NCBI GenBank assembly: GCA_020073565.1
Contig: JAIQEY010000009.1
Location: 1 to 64,000, forward strand
DNA from: Terriglobia bacterium
GTDB taxonomy: Bacteria > Acidobacteriota > Terriglobia > Terriglobales > Acidobacteriaceae
DNA length: 64,000 nt
Direction: 5' to 3'
In this document: piece after piece, positions 52,807-60,614 of the stretch
Numbering within the stretch: position 1 is the stretch's first letter
How the letters are laid out: every line of letters begins with the position of its first letter
Made by a program: the position numbers and the translations under genes
The notes under the pieces: model-generated
Told to the model about the DNA's origin: nothing
What the model saw: the letters and a program-made list of their open reading frames with translations, nothing else
The model's database searches: none

Positions 52807-54246
52807 CTAGCATGCACACCCCTTTAGTCGGTAGCGGGCAAGCGCCATCCTCTCGGCGTAGAGATGTTGGAAATCGGGGTCGGCAGCGAGTTCGACATGC
52901 CGCGACAGCGCCGCAATCTTCTGCAAACGCGCCTGGCGGGTAGAGGGCGTGAGCAACAGCTCGCGCGCGCCGCGCAGGGCACTGTTGCCCACCGGCTGTA
53001 CCACCACGTTTTCGGGGAGCAGTCCGATGACGCGAGCGCTCGTCTGGCGAATGTAATTGCCGAATGCGCCCGCCAGGCAGAGCTTTTCGATGCCTTGGTC
53101 GGCGAGCATGCTTAGGCCCGCCGCCATCGCACCTTTGGCTAGTTGCAGCTCGCGGAGATCGCCCTGCGAGAGTGCGATGCCCTGGGCCAGGGGCAAGCTC
53201 TTCTCCGCATTGGCCAAGCGGCCGTTGGCGCCGATCAAGCCCAGTTCAACGCCGCATGCAGCGGCGTCCACCAGCCCGCTGCCGCAGATACCGCGCGCCC
53301 TGCCGCCACCGATGACGTGGCAGTCGAAGCCGCCGTCGCGCACGTGCACCGTGTCGATCGCACCTGTACCCGCACGCATCCCCACGCCAATCCGCCCTCC
53401 TTCTAATGCTGGGCCGGCTGCCGTCGACGCATACACAATCCTCTGCGCTGACCCCACTGCCACCTCACCGTTCGTGCCGATGTCGAAGAGCGCGCATGGC
53501 TGCTTCTGCTCGTCCAAGCGCGTGGCCAGGATGCCGCAGAGCAGGTCGCTGCCCACGAATGCGCCCAGGCAGGGCAGAAATTCAGCCGTCCCCGGCCATC
53601 CCAATTCCGGACTCTCGAAACGGTAACCGCCCAGCGTGGGCGAGGCGAACGGCGCGTGCGTCAGCGGCTCCACGTCGAGACCGCAGAAGAGATGGTGCAT
53701 CGGCGTATTGCCAGCCACCAGCACCTCGCGCAGCGGCTCGTTGCCTAGCATCAGCCCGAGCGCTTCGCGGATGAGGCGTCCCAGTTCGCCCGGCTGGCGC
53801 AGATCGTATTGCAGCCGGCTCATCACGTCGGCCCCATAGCGACCCTGCGGGTTGAGCGCGGTCTCCACACGAAGAACTTCGCCGCTGGAAAGATCCACCA
53901 CCTGCACCACGAGCGTGGTCGTACCCAGGTCGATCACCGCGCCCCGCCCCGCGCGTGGCTCGATAAGCACGTACGCTTCGTCGGTCAGCACGCGCGGGGA
54001 CCACTGCTCTACTTCGACCACGACGCGTCCCGCTGCAGACGCGCAGCAAGCCAGGCGCCAGCCGTCACAGATTTCTTTCTCGCTGAGAGCTTCCTGTGTC
54101 GTCGCGGTGACCGGTACCTCGCCTTCCAGTACCCTCACCTTGCAGCCACCGCAAGCGCTGTCGCCACCGCAGGGGAATTCGACACCCACCGCAAAGAGCT
54201 GGTCGGCCAGCGTCTGTCCCGTGCGAGGATGGAGTTCGAGTTTCAC
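52807..54246 (-). CDS. RACo-like reductive activator of corrinoid proteins (2Fe-2S + ASKHA/DUF4445)
   Basis: A 479-residue protein. I place the start at the GTG 54246, which overlaps the stop of the preceding (broken) gene as GTGA; the frame is open further up only through that gene. Residues about 1-85 are a plant-type ferredoxin domain with ligands in FPCGGDSACGGCKV and RLACCA. The rest is the actin-like ATPase of RACo proteins (GAVIDLGTTTLVVQVVDL, ALFDIGTNGEVAVG, LCLAGAFGNYIR). RACo enzymes use ATP and reduced ferredoxin to return oxidised cob(II)alamin on corrinoid proteins to Co(I). This fits the MttB-like methyltransferase and DUF1638 genes nearby. No corrinoid protein is encoded in the window. 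Confidence 0.9.
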   Translation of the reverse strand: MKLELHPRTGQTLADQLFAVGVEFPCGGDSACGGCKVRVLEGEVPVTATTQEALSEKEICDGWRLACCASAAGRVVVEVEQWSPRVLTDEAYVLIEPRAGRGAVIDLGTTTLVVQVVDLSSGEVLRVETALNPQGRYGADVMSRLQYDLRQPGELGRLIREALGLMLGNEPLREVLVAGNTPMHHLFCGLDVEPLTHAPFASPTLGGYRFESPELGWPGTAEFLPCLGAFVGSDLLCGILATRLDEQKQPCALFDIGTNGEVAVGSAQRIVYASTAAGPALEGGRIGVGMRAGTGAIDTVHVRDGGFDCHVIGGGRARGICGSGLVDAAACGVELGLIGANGRLANAEKSLPLAQGIALSQGDLRELQLAKGAMAAGLSMLADQGIEKLCLAGAFGNYIRQTSARVIGLLPENVVVQPVGNSALRGARELLLTPSTRQARLQKIAALSRHVELAADPDFQHLYAERMALARYRLKGCAC

Positions 54247-54475
54247 AAGTAGATACGCACCAACCGCGGCGTCGCTTCCAGCTTGGCGTGTGGCGTGCCT
54301 GGCGGGATCTCGCAGCCGGCACCGCAAATGGTAGCCGCGCCCGCCTGCTGGCGGCACTCTGCCAGCGCGCTTCCCCCCGGTTGCAACGGTGCGGTTAGCG
54401 CAACTCAGGTGCCGAGTCGATATTGCCGGTAGGCTCTCCGCGCAGCTTCGCGTGAATCTGCTCCTTGACCGTCAT
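54243..54475 (-). pseudogene. Internally deleted uroporphyrinogen-decarboxylase-fold methyltransferase (MtaA/MtbA type)
   Basis: Two pieces of one gene survive. The 5' piece (ATG 54475 to TAA 54395) reads MTVKEQIHAKLRGEPTGNI, the standard N-terminus of UROD-family methyltransferases. The 3' piece, in another frame, reads PGGSALAECRQQAGA, then ICGAGCEIPPGTPHAKLEA, and ends at TGA 54245-54243. GCEIP..TP is the C-terminal signature of the family. Roughly 80% of a normal ~340-residue protein is missing. Its ATG overlaps the DUF1638 stop and its stop overlaps the RACo start, so it was once the middle gene of a tightly coupled operon. The intact enzyme would move methyl groups from a corrinoid protein to tetrahydrofolate or a thiol. 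Confidence 0.75.
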
Positions 54476-55200
54476 GGCTGCACCGTTACTACCCTGTTGT
54501 CATAGCTGGCTACGGTGCGCTGGCCCGGCTCGGCGACCACAAACTCAGCTTCGGTCCACTCGCCCTCCACTAGGCGCCGCAGCCACGCCAGATCACCGCG
54601 CAGCCGTTCGAAGATCCAACCCTTCTCCTTGGCTTCCGTAGCCGCCTCAGCGATGAACCTCCCGTCGGCCTCCAGCCCCGTCTCAATGAACGTGAGTTTG
54701 CTGTACTGCGAGAGGTAGCGCGTCATCTCTCCGAAGAGGTAGCGCCCGTTGTCCTCGCCGTACTTGCGGATCATCGCTTCCAGCGACTCGTCGAACCCGG
54801 TAGCGTTGTGCGCCAGCTGCTGCAAGTCTTTGCCGCGCTCCAACCAGCCGGTCGACCGGTAGTAGGTGCCAGGATTACTTTCAAAATACGCCTGGTAGCG
54901 TTCGCGGCCGCCCATCAGGAGCGCTATGCAGTCGTGCGCACGCGGTAGCACCAGCCGCGTATGGCGCGCGGTGAGGCCGTCCAGCCCGTTGCCGCAGAGC
55001 CCGTAGCCAAGGAGAATCGCTTGGTAGACACCTTCCGGCGTACGATCCACGACTTCCTGAATCTTCGCCGTCATCGCCCTGCTGCCCAGGTCGTGCAGTC
55101 CCTTGGGCAGGAATTCCAAGTCCACTTGGTGCGACGAATGCGCGCTGGCATCGCACATTTCGCGGAACAGAACTTCGCAACTGATCAGCTTGAAGCGCAT
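54472..55200 (-). CDS. DUF1638 protein of corrinoid methyltransferase clusters
   Basis: A 242-residue protein. The ATG at 55200 opens directly with the family signature (RFKLISCEVLFREMC). Further motifs include VDLEFLPKGLHDLG, ILLGYGLCGNGLDGL, LVLPRAHDCIALLMGGRERY and NPGTYYRSTGWLERG. Conserved Cys and His residues suggest metal or cofactor binding. DUF1638 proteins are found beside UROD-type methyltransferases, corrinoid proteins and RACo, but I know of no proven biochemical role. Here the gene overlaps the collapsed methyltransferase gene by four bases. The promoter appears to be ~220 bases upstream, at the shared LacI operator block; I see no gene and no cobalamin riboswitch in that leader. 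Confidence 0.85.
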   Translation of the reverse strand: MRFKLISCEVLFREMCDASAHSSHQVDLEFLPKGLHDLGSRAMTAKIQEVVDRTPEGVYQAILLGYGLCGNGLDGLTARHTRLVLPRAHDCIALLMGGRERYQAYFESNPGTYYRSTGWLERGKDLQQLAHNATGFDESLEAMIRKYGEDNGRYLFGEMTRYLSQYSKLTFIETGLEADGRFIAEAATEAKEKGWIFERLRGDLAWLRRLVEGEWTEAEFVVAEPGQRTVASYDNRVVTVQP

Positions 55201-55397
55201 CGGACGCGCACCAGCGTGCAAATAAAGTCCGGCGTGGAACCACAGCGGCCATCGCGAATGGCGGTTCCTTCCGTTTTGGCAAACCCCGTTTTCCACCCGC
55301 ATGCTTATAAAGGCATGCGAGAGCACGAGGGACTAAAACCACCATAATCAACGAACTGGATAATTGTAAAAGCCTCATCAAGAAAAAATAAGTCGCC

Positions 55398-55427
55398 TTG
55401 ACAGGGCAAATTTTGAGTCAGTAGAAT
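55398..55427 (+). promoter_or_regulatory. Sigma-70 promoter of the DUF1080-MttB operon
   Basis: A perfect TTGACA (55398-55403), an 18-base spacer and TAGAAT (55422-55427, five of six consensus bases). The expected transcript start near 55434 falls inside the tandem palindromes at 55432-55456. Confidence 0.75.
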
Positions 55428-55434
55428 TATAGCA
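55426..55434 (-). promoter_or_regulatory. Divergent extended -10 promoter toward DUF1638-RACo
   Basis: The minus strand reads TGCTATAAT, an extended -10 with a perfect TATAAT (55431-55426). No good -35 is present; that region is occupied by the two palindromes. Confidence 0.55.
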
Positions 55435-55456
55435 AACGTTTGCGGCAAACGTTTAT
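55432..55456. promoter_or_regulatory. Tandem LacI-type operators
   Basis: A perfect GCAAACGTTTGC (55432-55443) is followed by GCAAACGTTTAT (55445-55456), centres 13 bases apart. Central CG palindromes of this type are typical LacI/GalR-family operators. The block overlaps the plus-strand start site and the -35 region of the minus-strand promoter, so one repressor could close both operons. Confidence 0.75.
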
Positions 55457-55483
55457 ACTTAGAATCAAAACTGAGGTGGACCC

Positions 55484-56146
55484 GTGGCACCACGTGCCTG
55501 CGCCGTCACCCTATGTATCCTCGGGTGCGCGGCAGCTCTTCTCTCTGCGCCCAAACCCAAGACGGAATGGAAGCAACTCTACAATGGCAAAGACCTCGCT
55601 GGTTGGCAGCATGTGGGAAAAGGGGAGATGACGATCGAAGATGGCCTGATTGCCACGCATGGCGGGATGGGCTTGCTCTGGTGGACGGGCGGAAAAATCG
55701 GGAATTCCGTCATTCGTGTCGTCTACAAGACGAAAGACAAAGCTGACAATTCGGGGATCTTCATCCGCATTCCGATCGAGCCGCGCGAAGCGTGGATGCC
55801 GGTTCACTATGGCTACGAAGTAAACATCGAATTTGAACCAGAACGATGGAAAGAAGACAATTACTATGCCACCGGCTCGCTTTATTCTTTCACTAAGGTG
55901 CCGGTTCGCGCCGATCACCCCAGCCCCGAGTGGAACACGATCGAAATCACTATTGACGGCCCGCATACCGTGGTCCAGGTAAACGACGTCAAGGTTACCG
56001 ACTATATCGAAGGTCAACCCATTCCCGCTCGACGCGTAGACGATCCCCTCGCCGGGCCTCGTCCCAACGAAGGATACATCGGGCTTCAGAACGATGGTGA
56101 CGAGACTGTCTATTTCAAGGAAGTTGCCGTTAGGCCTGTGCGCTAA
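55484..56146 (+). CDS. DUF1080 (3-keto-disaccharide hydrolase / LamG-like) exported protein
   Basis: A 220-residue protein from a GTG with GAGG upstream. The N-terminus is a short signal peptide (ACAVTLCILGCAAALLSA). The fold is the concanavalin-like DUF1080 domain: WKQLYNGKDLAGWQHVGKGE at its start, DNSGIFIRIP, HYGYEVNIE, EWNTIEITIDGPHTVVQVND, and EGYIGLQNDGDETVYFKEVAV at its end. Characterised relatives cleave 3-keto-glycosides made by Gfo/Idh/MocA-type oxidoreductases. A Tat-exported oxidoreductase of that type is encoded at 57699-58895, which fits. It is the first gene after the operator-covered promoter and is followed after 84 bases by the MttB-like methyltransferase. Confidence 0.9.
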   Translation: MAPRACAVTLCILGCAAALLSAPKPKTEWKQLYNGKDLAGWQHVGKGEMTIEDGLIATHGGMGLLWWTGGKIGNSVIRVVYKTKDKADNSGIFIRIPIEPREAWMPVHYGYEVNIEFEPERWKEDNYYATGSLYSFTKVPVRADHPSPEWNTIEITIDGPHTVVQVNDVKVTDYIEGQPIPARRVDDPLAGPRPNEGYIGLQNDGDETVYFKEVAVRPVR

Positions 56147-56230
56147 GACAGGCGCAAGCAATTCCAACGTCTCTGAAGATAAATGGGGCTCCCAATTGAA
56201 GGCTACTAATTTCTGCGAAGGCACGGTCGG

Positions 56231-57637
56231 ATGAAAGAACTTCAAGCGCGTGTGGAAGTGCTGACTTCCGAAGAAATTCAGGTCATCCACCGCAGCAGTC
56301 TGCGAATCCTGGAGCGGGTTGGAGTCCGGGTCCCCCACGAAGACTGCCTCGCCCGGTGCGCTCGCGCAGGAGCCAAGGTCGATGAATCTTCCGGAGTCGT
56401 CCGCTTTCCCGCTAGTCTCATGGAAGAGGTTTTACAGCGGTTCCGTGGCCAACCCGAGGCGGATCTCCCCGATCCTAAGGTCGCACCCCTGACCGGGGTA
56501 ATCTCGACTCAGGTTTATCTAGTAGACTACGACACGCAAACCCGGAGGTTGGGATCTCTGGACGACGTCCGCAAAGGGATAGCTCTGGTGCAACACCTCA
56601 ACAATTTTCCCACGGCAAACGCGGTCGTGGTCCCCTCCGATGTTGCGACAGAATTAGCCGACATTGTCTGTTTCCAGCTAATTTACAGCTACTCAAAGAA
56701 GCCGGGGGGCACGTACGTATTGACCCCCTTCTCGGCCAAGCACGTCATCTCTATGGCGCAGGTCATGGACCGCTCAGTTTGGTTCCTCCTGGACCCGGTA
56801 AGCCCCCTCCAATTTCGCAGGGAAAATATTGAGATAGCCTCGATTTTTGCCCGCGCAGGGCAACCGCTTTACATCGGATCCATGGTCATGGCGGGGGCCA
56901 CGGGGCCTGTGACCCTCGCGGGAACATTATGTCTTCACAATGCCGAGTTATTGGCAACTCTGTTTCTGGTTCACGCCCTCACGCAAGAGTATCGCTACGA
57001 CATCTACAATTCCGGTCCGCACACTGTGGACCCGCGCACAATGATCTGTTCCTTCGGTTCACCGAACCAGGCGCTCTTGGGGATTTGCATGGCACAACTT
57101 GGTCGCTTTTACGGAATCAGGCGAGTCGCGAACGTGGGACTCACGGATTCGCTGCGGCCAGATTTTCAGTGTGGGATTGAGAAAGCGGTAAGCGGTGTTT
57201 TCGGCGGCTTGGCGGGAATCCAAACCATCGGCTGCCAGGGCCTGGTGGGCGCGGATCAAGGCTTTAGCTACGAGCAACTGGTTCTCGATAACGAGTGGAT
57301 GGAGTTTTACAACTTCATCTTGAGGGGGGTTGAAGTGACGGAGGAGACGATTGCTGCTGACGTAATAGAAGCCATCGGCATCGGAGGAAACTTCCTGGGC
57401 GAAGAGCATACCGCCAAGAATTTCCGCACGAGTTTATTCCAATCGAAATTTCTCAATCGCAAGGACTGGGAAACCTGGATAGCAGATGGTGGAAAAGACA
57501 CTCTCGCGAGGGCGCATGATTACGTAGGAGACATGACCGCGAATTATGGCGCCGCACTTCCGGTCTGCACTGCGCAACAGTTTGACGAACTAGCCCGCAT
57601 CGTCGTCCTTGCCAGAAAAGAACTCCAGCAAAGCTAG
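56231..57637 (+). CDS. Trimethylamine methyltransferase (MttB) family protein, non-pyrrolysine
   Basis: A 468-residue methyltransferase with a TIM-barrel fold. Family features include the N-terminal VLTSEEIQVIHRSSLRILERVGV, the barrel strands PLYIGSMVMAGATGPVTLAG, and the late VDPRTMICSFGSP. There is no in-frame amber codon, so it is not a pyrrolysine enzyme but belongs to the large group (glycine-betaine, proline-betaine, carnitine and similar methyltransferases) that moves a methyl group from a quaternary amine to a corrinoid protein. The substrate cannot be predicted. It shares a LacI-controlled transcript with a 3-keto-glycoside hydrolase-like gene and sits opposite the RACo/DUF1638 genes. 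No corrinoid protein gene is adjacent, which is unusual. Confidence 0.88.
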   Translation: MKELQARVEVLTSEEIQVIHRSSLRILERVGVRVPHEDCLARCARAGAKVDESSGVVRFPASLMEEVLQRFRGQPEADLPDPKVAPLTGVISTQVYLVDYDTQTRRLGSLDDVRKGIALVQHLNNFPTANAVVVPSDVATELADIVCFQLIYSYSKKPGGTYVLTPFSAKHVISMAQVMDRSVWFLLDPVSPLQFRRENIEIASIFARAGQPLYIGSMVMAGATGPVTLAGTLCLHNAELLATLFLVHALTQEYRYDIYNSGPHTVDPRTMICSFGSPNQALLGICMAQLGRFYGIRRVANVGLTDSLRPDFQCGIEKAVSGVFGGLAGIQTIGCQGLVGADQGFSYEQLVLDNEWMEFYNFILRGVEVTEETIAADVIEAIGIGGNFLGEEHTAKNFRTSLFQSKFLNRKDWETWIADGGKDTLARAHDYVGDMTANYGAALPVCTAQQFDELARIVVLARKELQQS

Positions 57638-57645
57638 CCAGCGAT

Positions 57646-57674
57646 GGCGGCCATTCACTGCATGAATGGCCGCC
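57646..57674. terminator. Bidirectional terminator between MttB-like and Gfo/Idh genes
   Basis: GGCGGCCATTCA-CTGCA-TGAATGGCCGCC: a perfect 12-base stem with a 5-base loop, nine bases after the MttB stop and 25 bases beyond the end of the converging gene. Confidence 0.75.
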
Positions 57675-57698
57675 TCTGGCGATTCCCGGCAATCTCTC

Positions 57699-58895
57699 TT
57701 AGCGGAATATTGGCCAGTTAAACGTTGACTCAATCTTGACGCGGCGGCCCGTCTCCTGCGACTCCAGACATGCGTTCATAACTTCCAGAACATGCAAGCC
57801 ATGCTCGGCCGTGATCAAGCTGGGTTTCCCGGTGAGCATACATTCGGCGACGTAGGCCGGCCCTCCCTGCCATGTGTATGTTCCCGGATCCTCGCAATAT
57901 CGTTCCATCTTCCCGGGTTCGGTTTCTGTTCGGTAGACCATATCAACACCGTGCGGGCCCCAGTCATAGCCAGCCAAATGCATGATACCGTCCGTGCCCG
58001 TCAAGTCCATGGTGTAGTCCGTACGCGAGATGTCCTTGTCATCCCGACCGCTGAAGTAAGTGTAGCCGGTCTGAATATGGGAGAACACTGCGTTGTCATG
58101 CTCCATGATCAGCATGGTATTGTCGTCGGCGGTGACCTTAACATCTTCCGGCGGTCCATCGTGCGGATGCACTGTGCGCATCGGGGTCGAGATGCCATAC
58201 ATACCCACAACTGATCTTGCGGGCCCTAACAAACCCGTCAGCGTACCTACGTTGTAAACTCCGAGGTCGTAGAGGCTTCCCCCGCCCTTTTGGAAAAACC
58301 AAGGTGACCAGAGTTTTCCCTCGTGACCGTAAGTAGCGTGTGCGCTAAAGATCTTGCCGACTTTGCCGCTCCCAATAGTTTCGGCCATGAACTTGAATTG
58401 AGGGCTGGTGACGACGGTTGGCGCGGGATAGATCTTCACTCCCTTTTTGCGCGCCAGTTCGATCAAACGATGGGCGTCACTGACCTTGAGGGCCATCGGT
58501 TTCTCCGTCCAGACATTGCGGCCAGCTTCGAGTGCCGCTTCATTTACTTCGAAGTGAGAGGGCATGGAGGTGGTGTTAACCAGGAGGTCGAATTCTGGGC
58601 CCGCCAGCTGTTCATGCACGTTGTAGTAATACTTCGGAATTCCGAACTTCTTAGCCAGGGCCTCCGCACGGGAGTGAATAATATCGCAGGTGCTTACGAT
58701 CTCGATGAACGGACTCGCTTGCATGGCCACGATGTAGGCATTTAGAGCTACGTTGCCACAACCAATATGTCCGACCCTGATCTTTTTGGCACTTGTGCCC
58801 TGCGAATTGCCGGCAAAAACTGTTTTAGCCAGTATGCCCGTTGCCGCTGCTGCTTTGATGAAATTCCGGCGGTCAATCTTTTTTCCCGAGCTCAT
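57699..58895 (-). CDS. Tat-exported Gfo/Idh/MocA-family oxidoreductase
   Basis: A 398-residue protein. GGAGG precedes the ATG at 58895. A twin-arginine signal (DRRNFIKAAAATGILAKTVF) is followed by a Rossmann NAD(P)-binding fold (KKIRVGHIGCGNVALNAY) and the family EKP motif with catalytic lysine (GRNVWTEKPMALKVSDAH). The C-terminal beta-sheet domain includes GGGSLYDLGVYNVGTLTGLL. Exported members usually carry tightly bound NAD and oxidise or isomerise sugars, including 3-keto formation on glycosides. Context: it converges on the DUF1080-MttB operon and is read from a consensus promoter at 59364-59391 across the SIS/EamA remnants. Confidence 0.92.
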   Translation of the reverse strand: MSSGKKIDRRNFIKAAAATGILAKTVFAGNSQGTSAKKIRVGHIGCGNVALNAYIVAMQASPFIEIVSTCDIIHSRAEALAKKFGIPKYYYNVHEQLAGPEFDLLVNTTSMPSHFEVNEAALEAGRNVWTEKPMALKVSDAHRLIELARKKGVKIYPAPTVVTSPQFKFMAETIGSGKVGKIFSAHATYGHEGKLWSPWFFQKGGGSLYDLGVYNVGTLTGLLGPARSVVGMYGISTPMRTVHPHDGPPEDVKVTADDNTMLIMEHDNAVFSHIQTGYTYFSGRDDKDISRTDYTMDLTGTDGIMHLAGYDWGPHGVDMVYRTETEPGKMERYCEDPGTYTWQGGPAYVAECMLTGKPSLITAEHGLHVLEVMNACLESQETGRRVKIESTFNWPIFR

Positions 58896-58977
58896 AGTTG
58901 CCTCCTGAAGGGATTAATTGCGACATGGAATCCATTCCTGCCAATCCTAGTCCAAACTTGACGAGGTCGTCCCCGTG

Positions 58978-59336
58978 TCAGTCTCGTAAGAAAAGCATTG
59001 CGCCTGCGCAAAGCACGAGCACAACCCCGACACACTCCCCGGTACTCAGTCTTTCCCCAAGAGTCACATCCGCGCCCGGGGACCCGATCACGCGGACGTG
59101 TCCGCCAAGCCGGGAAATGTCTCGCGCCAGCACCAGATTAAGTTGCGTGTGCGCCCACCCGGGGCAAAGACCACTGCTGTAAGCTTCTTATCCACAAGTT
59201 CGACGGGGCCATGGCGAAAAGAACCGGCTAGCATCCCGGCCGCGGGAGCTTTCGCTGTCTCGTGGAAAAACAGCGCGCCCCCCGATACCGAGCCAGAGGA
59301 AGGACCCCTTCCCGAAAGATCAATCGCTTTCCGCAA
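58978..59336 (-). pseudogene. Fused remnants of an SIS-domain protein and an EamA-type transporter
   Basis: Minus-strand reading from 59336 gives AIDLSGRGPSSG, FFHETAKAPAAGMLAGSFRH and GPVELVDKKLTAVVF, the second half of an SIS (sugar isomerase) domain with its N-terminal half gone. A one-base frameshift near 59145 leads to LNLVLARDISRLGGHVRVIG, still SIS. From about 59067 the text becomes LGERLSTGECVGVVLVL, the C-terminal helix motif of EamA/DMT drug-metabolite transporters, ending at TGA 58980-58978. So two genes have been joined by a deletion and further decayed. The intact genes would fit a sugar-phosphate isomerase/deaminase and an exporter in this sugar-related regulon. Confidence 0.65.
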
Positions 59337-59344
59337 ACGTTTGC
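59333..59344. promoter_or_regulatory. LacI-type operator GCAAACGTTTGC
   Basis: A perfect 12-base palindrome identical to the one at 55432-55443. It lies about 13-24 bases downstream of the predicted start of the minus-strand promoter at 59364-59391. Confidence 0.75.
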
Positions 59345-59363
59345 TTTACGACTTTCGAGAGCG

Positions 59364-59391
59364 ATTATAAAGTCCTATTCGGGCTTGTCAA
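59364..59391 (-). promoter_or_regulatory. Perfect-consensus sigma-70 promoter toward SIS/EamA remnant and Gfo/Idh gene
   Basis: The minus strand reads TTGACA (59391-59386), a 16-base spacer and TATAAT (59369-59364). Both hexamers match consensus fully. The transcript would start near 59357, just ahead of the operator. Confidence 0.8.
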
Positions 59392-59448
59392 CCGGCCCTT
59401 GTTAAGTAACGTAGCCCTTGTCCTTTCATCAAGTTAGGTGGTGGCCCA

Positions 59449-59493
59449 TTGACAATTCTAAACGTCCTGTCAATACTCGAGTAAAACGTTTGC
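59449..59493 (+). promoter_or_regulatory. Promoter and operator of the second LacI gene
   Basis: TTGACA (59449-59454), a 17-base spacer and AATACT (59472-59477), followed by TAAAACGTTTGC (59482-59493), which differs from the perfect operator at two flanking bases and covers the expected start site. This suggests autoregulation. Confidence 0.65.
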
Positions 59494-59507
59494 GCATTGG
59501 CCTACCA

Positions 59508-60584
59508 ATGAGACAGGCTGACAATCTTCGACGAACCAAGGGTACAACTGCCGTCCAGATGAAGGATGTGGCCGCACGAGCCGGTGTTTCCATCAGTACC
59601 GTTTCCCACGTTGTGAACAATACCCGCCCCGTCGCCGGCGACACCCGCGATCGCGTCCTTGAGATCATGCGCGAGCTCAGCTACTACAAGAATGTCAGTG
59701 GCCGGCGCCTCGCACGGGGCCGCAGCGATGCCTTCGGGCTGATCATTTCGGACATCGAGAATCCCTTCTTTCCCGAGCTGATCAAGAACTTCGATCAAGC
59801 GGCTGTCGAAGTTGGTTTCGATGTATTTCTTTCCACGACCAATTATGACTCGAAGCACGCAGAAAACGCCGTTCGCCGGATGATAGAAAACAAGGTGCAG
59901 GGCGTGGCCGTGATGACCTCTCAGATTGACAGCATACGGATCGATGAGTTGCTAGCGAATGACATCCCAGTTGTCCTGCTCGACGGTGGCGGGGTCTCTC
60001 GCGGACGCAGCAATGTCCGCGTGGACTACTCTCGCGGCGCGCGGGAAGTGGTTGAGTATCTGCGAAACATGGGCCACGAACAGATCTCCTTTATCACCGG
60101 CCCTCAGAACCGAACCTCCGCCCGGACCTACAAGCAAGCGTTGATGACCGCTCTGGAAAATAACCGGATGCATCTAACCCGATGCGTTGAGGGTAACCAT
60201 ACCATTGAGGGCGGACGAGCCGCGATGCTGTCCCTGCTGGCGGAAAAAGATGTGCCCAGCGCCGTGCTCTGCGGAAATGACCTGACTGCCCTTGGCGCAA
60301 TCCGCGCCCTTGCCGAGTCTGGGATTCCAGTACCGAGCCAGTTCTCCATCATCGGAGCCGACGACATTTCATATGCTCGCTATGCGAATCCTCCCCTCAC
60401 TACGGTTCGCGTGGCTCGCGATCAAGTGGGAAAGATGGCCTTTCTGGCCCTGCAGCGCCTCGCCCGCACGAGGCGACGCACGGGAGCAGAATATGTTGTC
60501 GAGACTCATCTTGTGATACGAGACTCCTCCTGTGCCGCCAGCTCTCCCGTGAATTTGCATTCAGCTCTTCAACCTAGCCCTTGA
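59508..60584 (+). CDS. LacI-family transcriptional regulator of the GCAAACGTTTGC regulon
   Basis: A 358-residue repressor from the ATG at 59508; an internal ATG at 59559 (MKDVAARAGV) is also possible. Helix-turn-helix: VAARAGVSISTVSHVVNNT. Hinge: KNVSGRRLARGRS, which contains the LAxGRS-type hinge helix that inserts in the CG centre of LacI operators. The ligand domain follows (FGLIISDIENPFFPELIKN, SAVLCGNDLTALGAIRAL, IIGADDISYARYANPPLTT). Because operator copies sit at its own promoter and at the three nearby promoters, it is the best candidate for their repressor, although the related LacI protein at 51463-52485 could bind similar sites. The inducer is unknown, probably a sugar or glycoside. 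Confidence 0.93.
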   Translation: MRQADNLRRTKGTTAVQMKDVAARAGVSISTVSHVVNNTRPVAGDTRDRVLEIMRELSYYKNVSGRRLARGRSDAFGLIISDIENPFFPELIKNFDQAAVEVGFDVFLSTTNYDSKHAENAVRRMIENKVQGVAVMTSQIDSIRIDELLANDIPVVLLDGGGVSRGRSNVRVDYSRGAREVVEYLRNMGHEQISFITGPQNRTSARTYKQALMTALENNRMHLTRCVEGNHTIEGGRAAMLSLLAEKDVPSAVLCGNDLTALGAIRALAESGIPVPSQFSIIGADDISYARYANPPLTTVRVARDQVGKMAFLALQRLARTRRRTGAEYVVETHLVIRDSSCAASSPVNLHSALQPSP

Positions 60585-60614
60585 TGGGACTGCCATTGAG
60601 CCAACGAACAACAA

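Noticed and set aside
55201..55430. Cobalamin riboswitch in the long leader of the DUF1638-RACo operon
   Set aside because: Expected for corrinoid genes, but I find no B12-box-like sequence or matching secondary structure; the operator block explains regulation better.
56231..57637. Pyrrolysine-containing trimethylamine methyltransferase
   Set aside because: The frame has no in-frame amber codon and is complete at 468 codons, so it belongs to the non-pyrrolysine MttB group.
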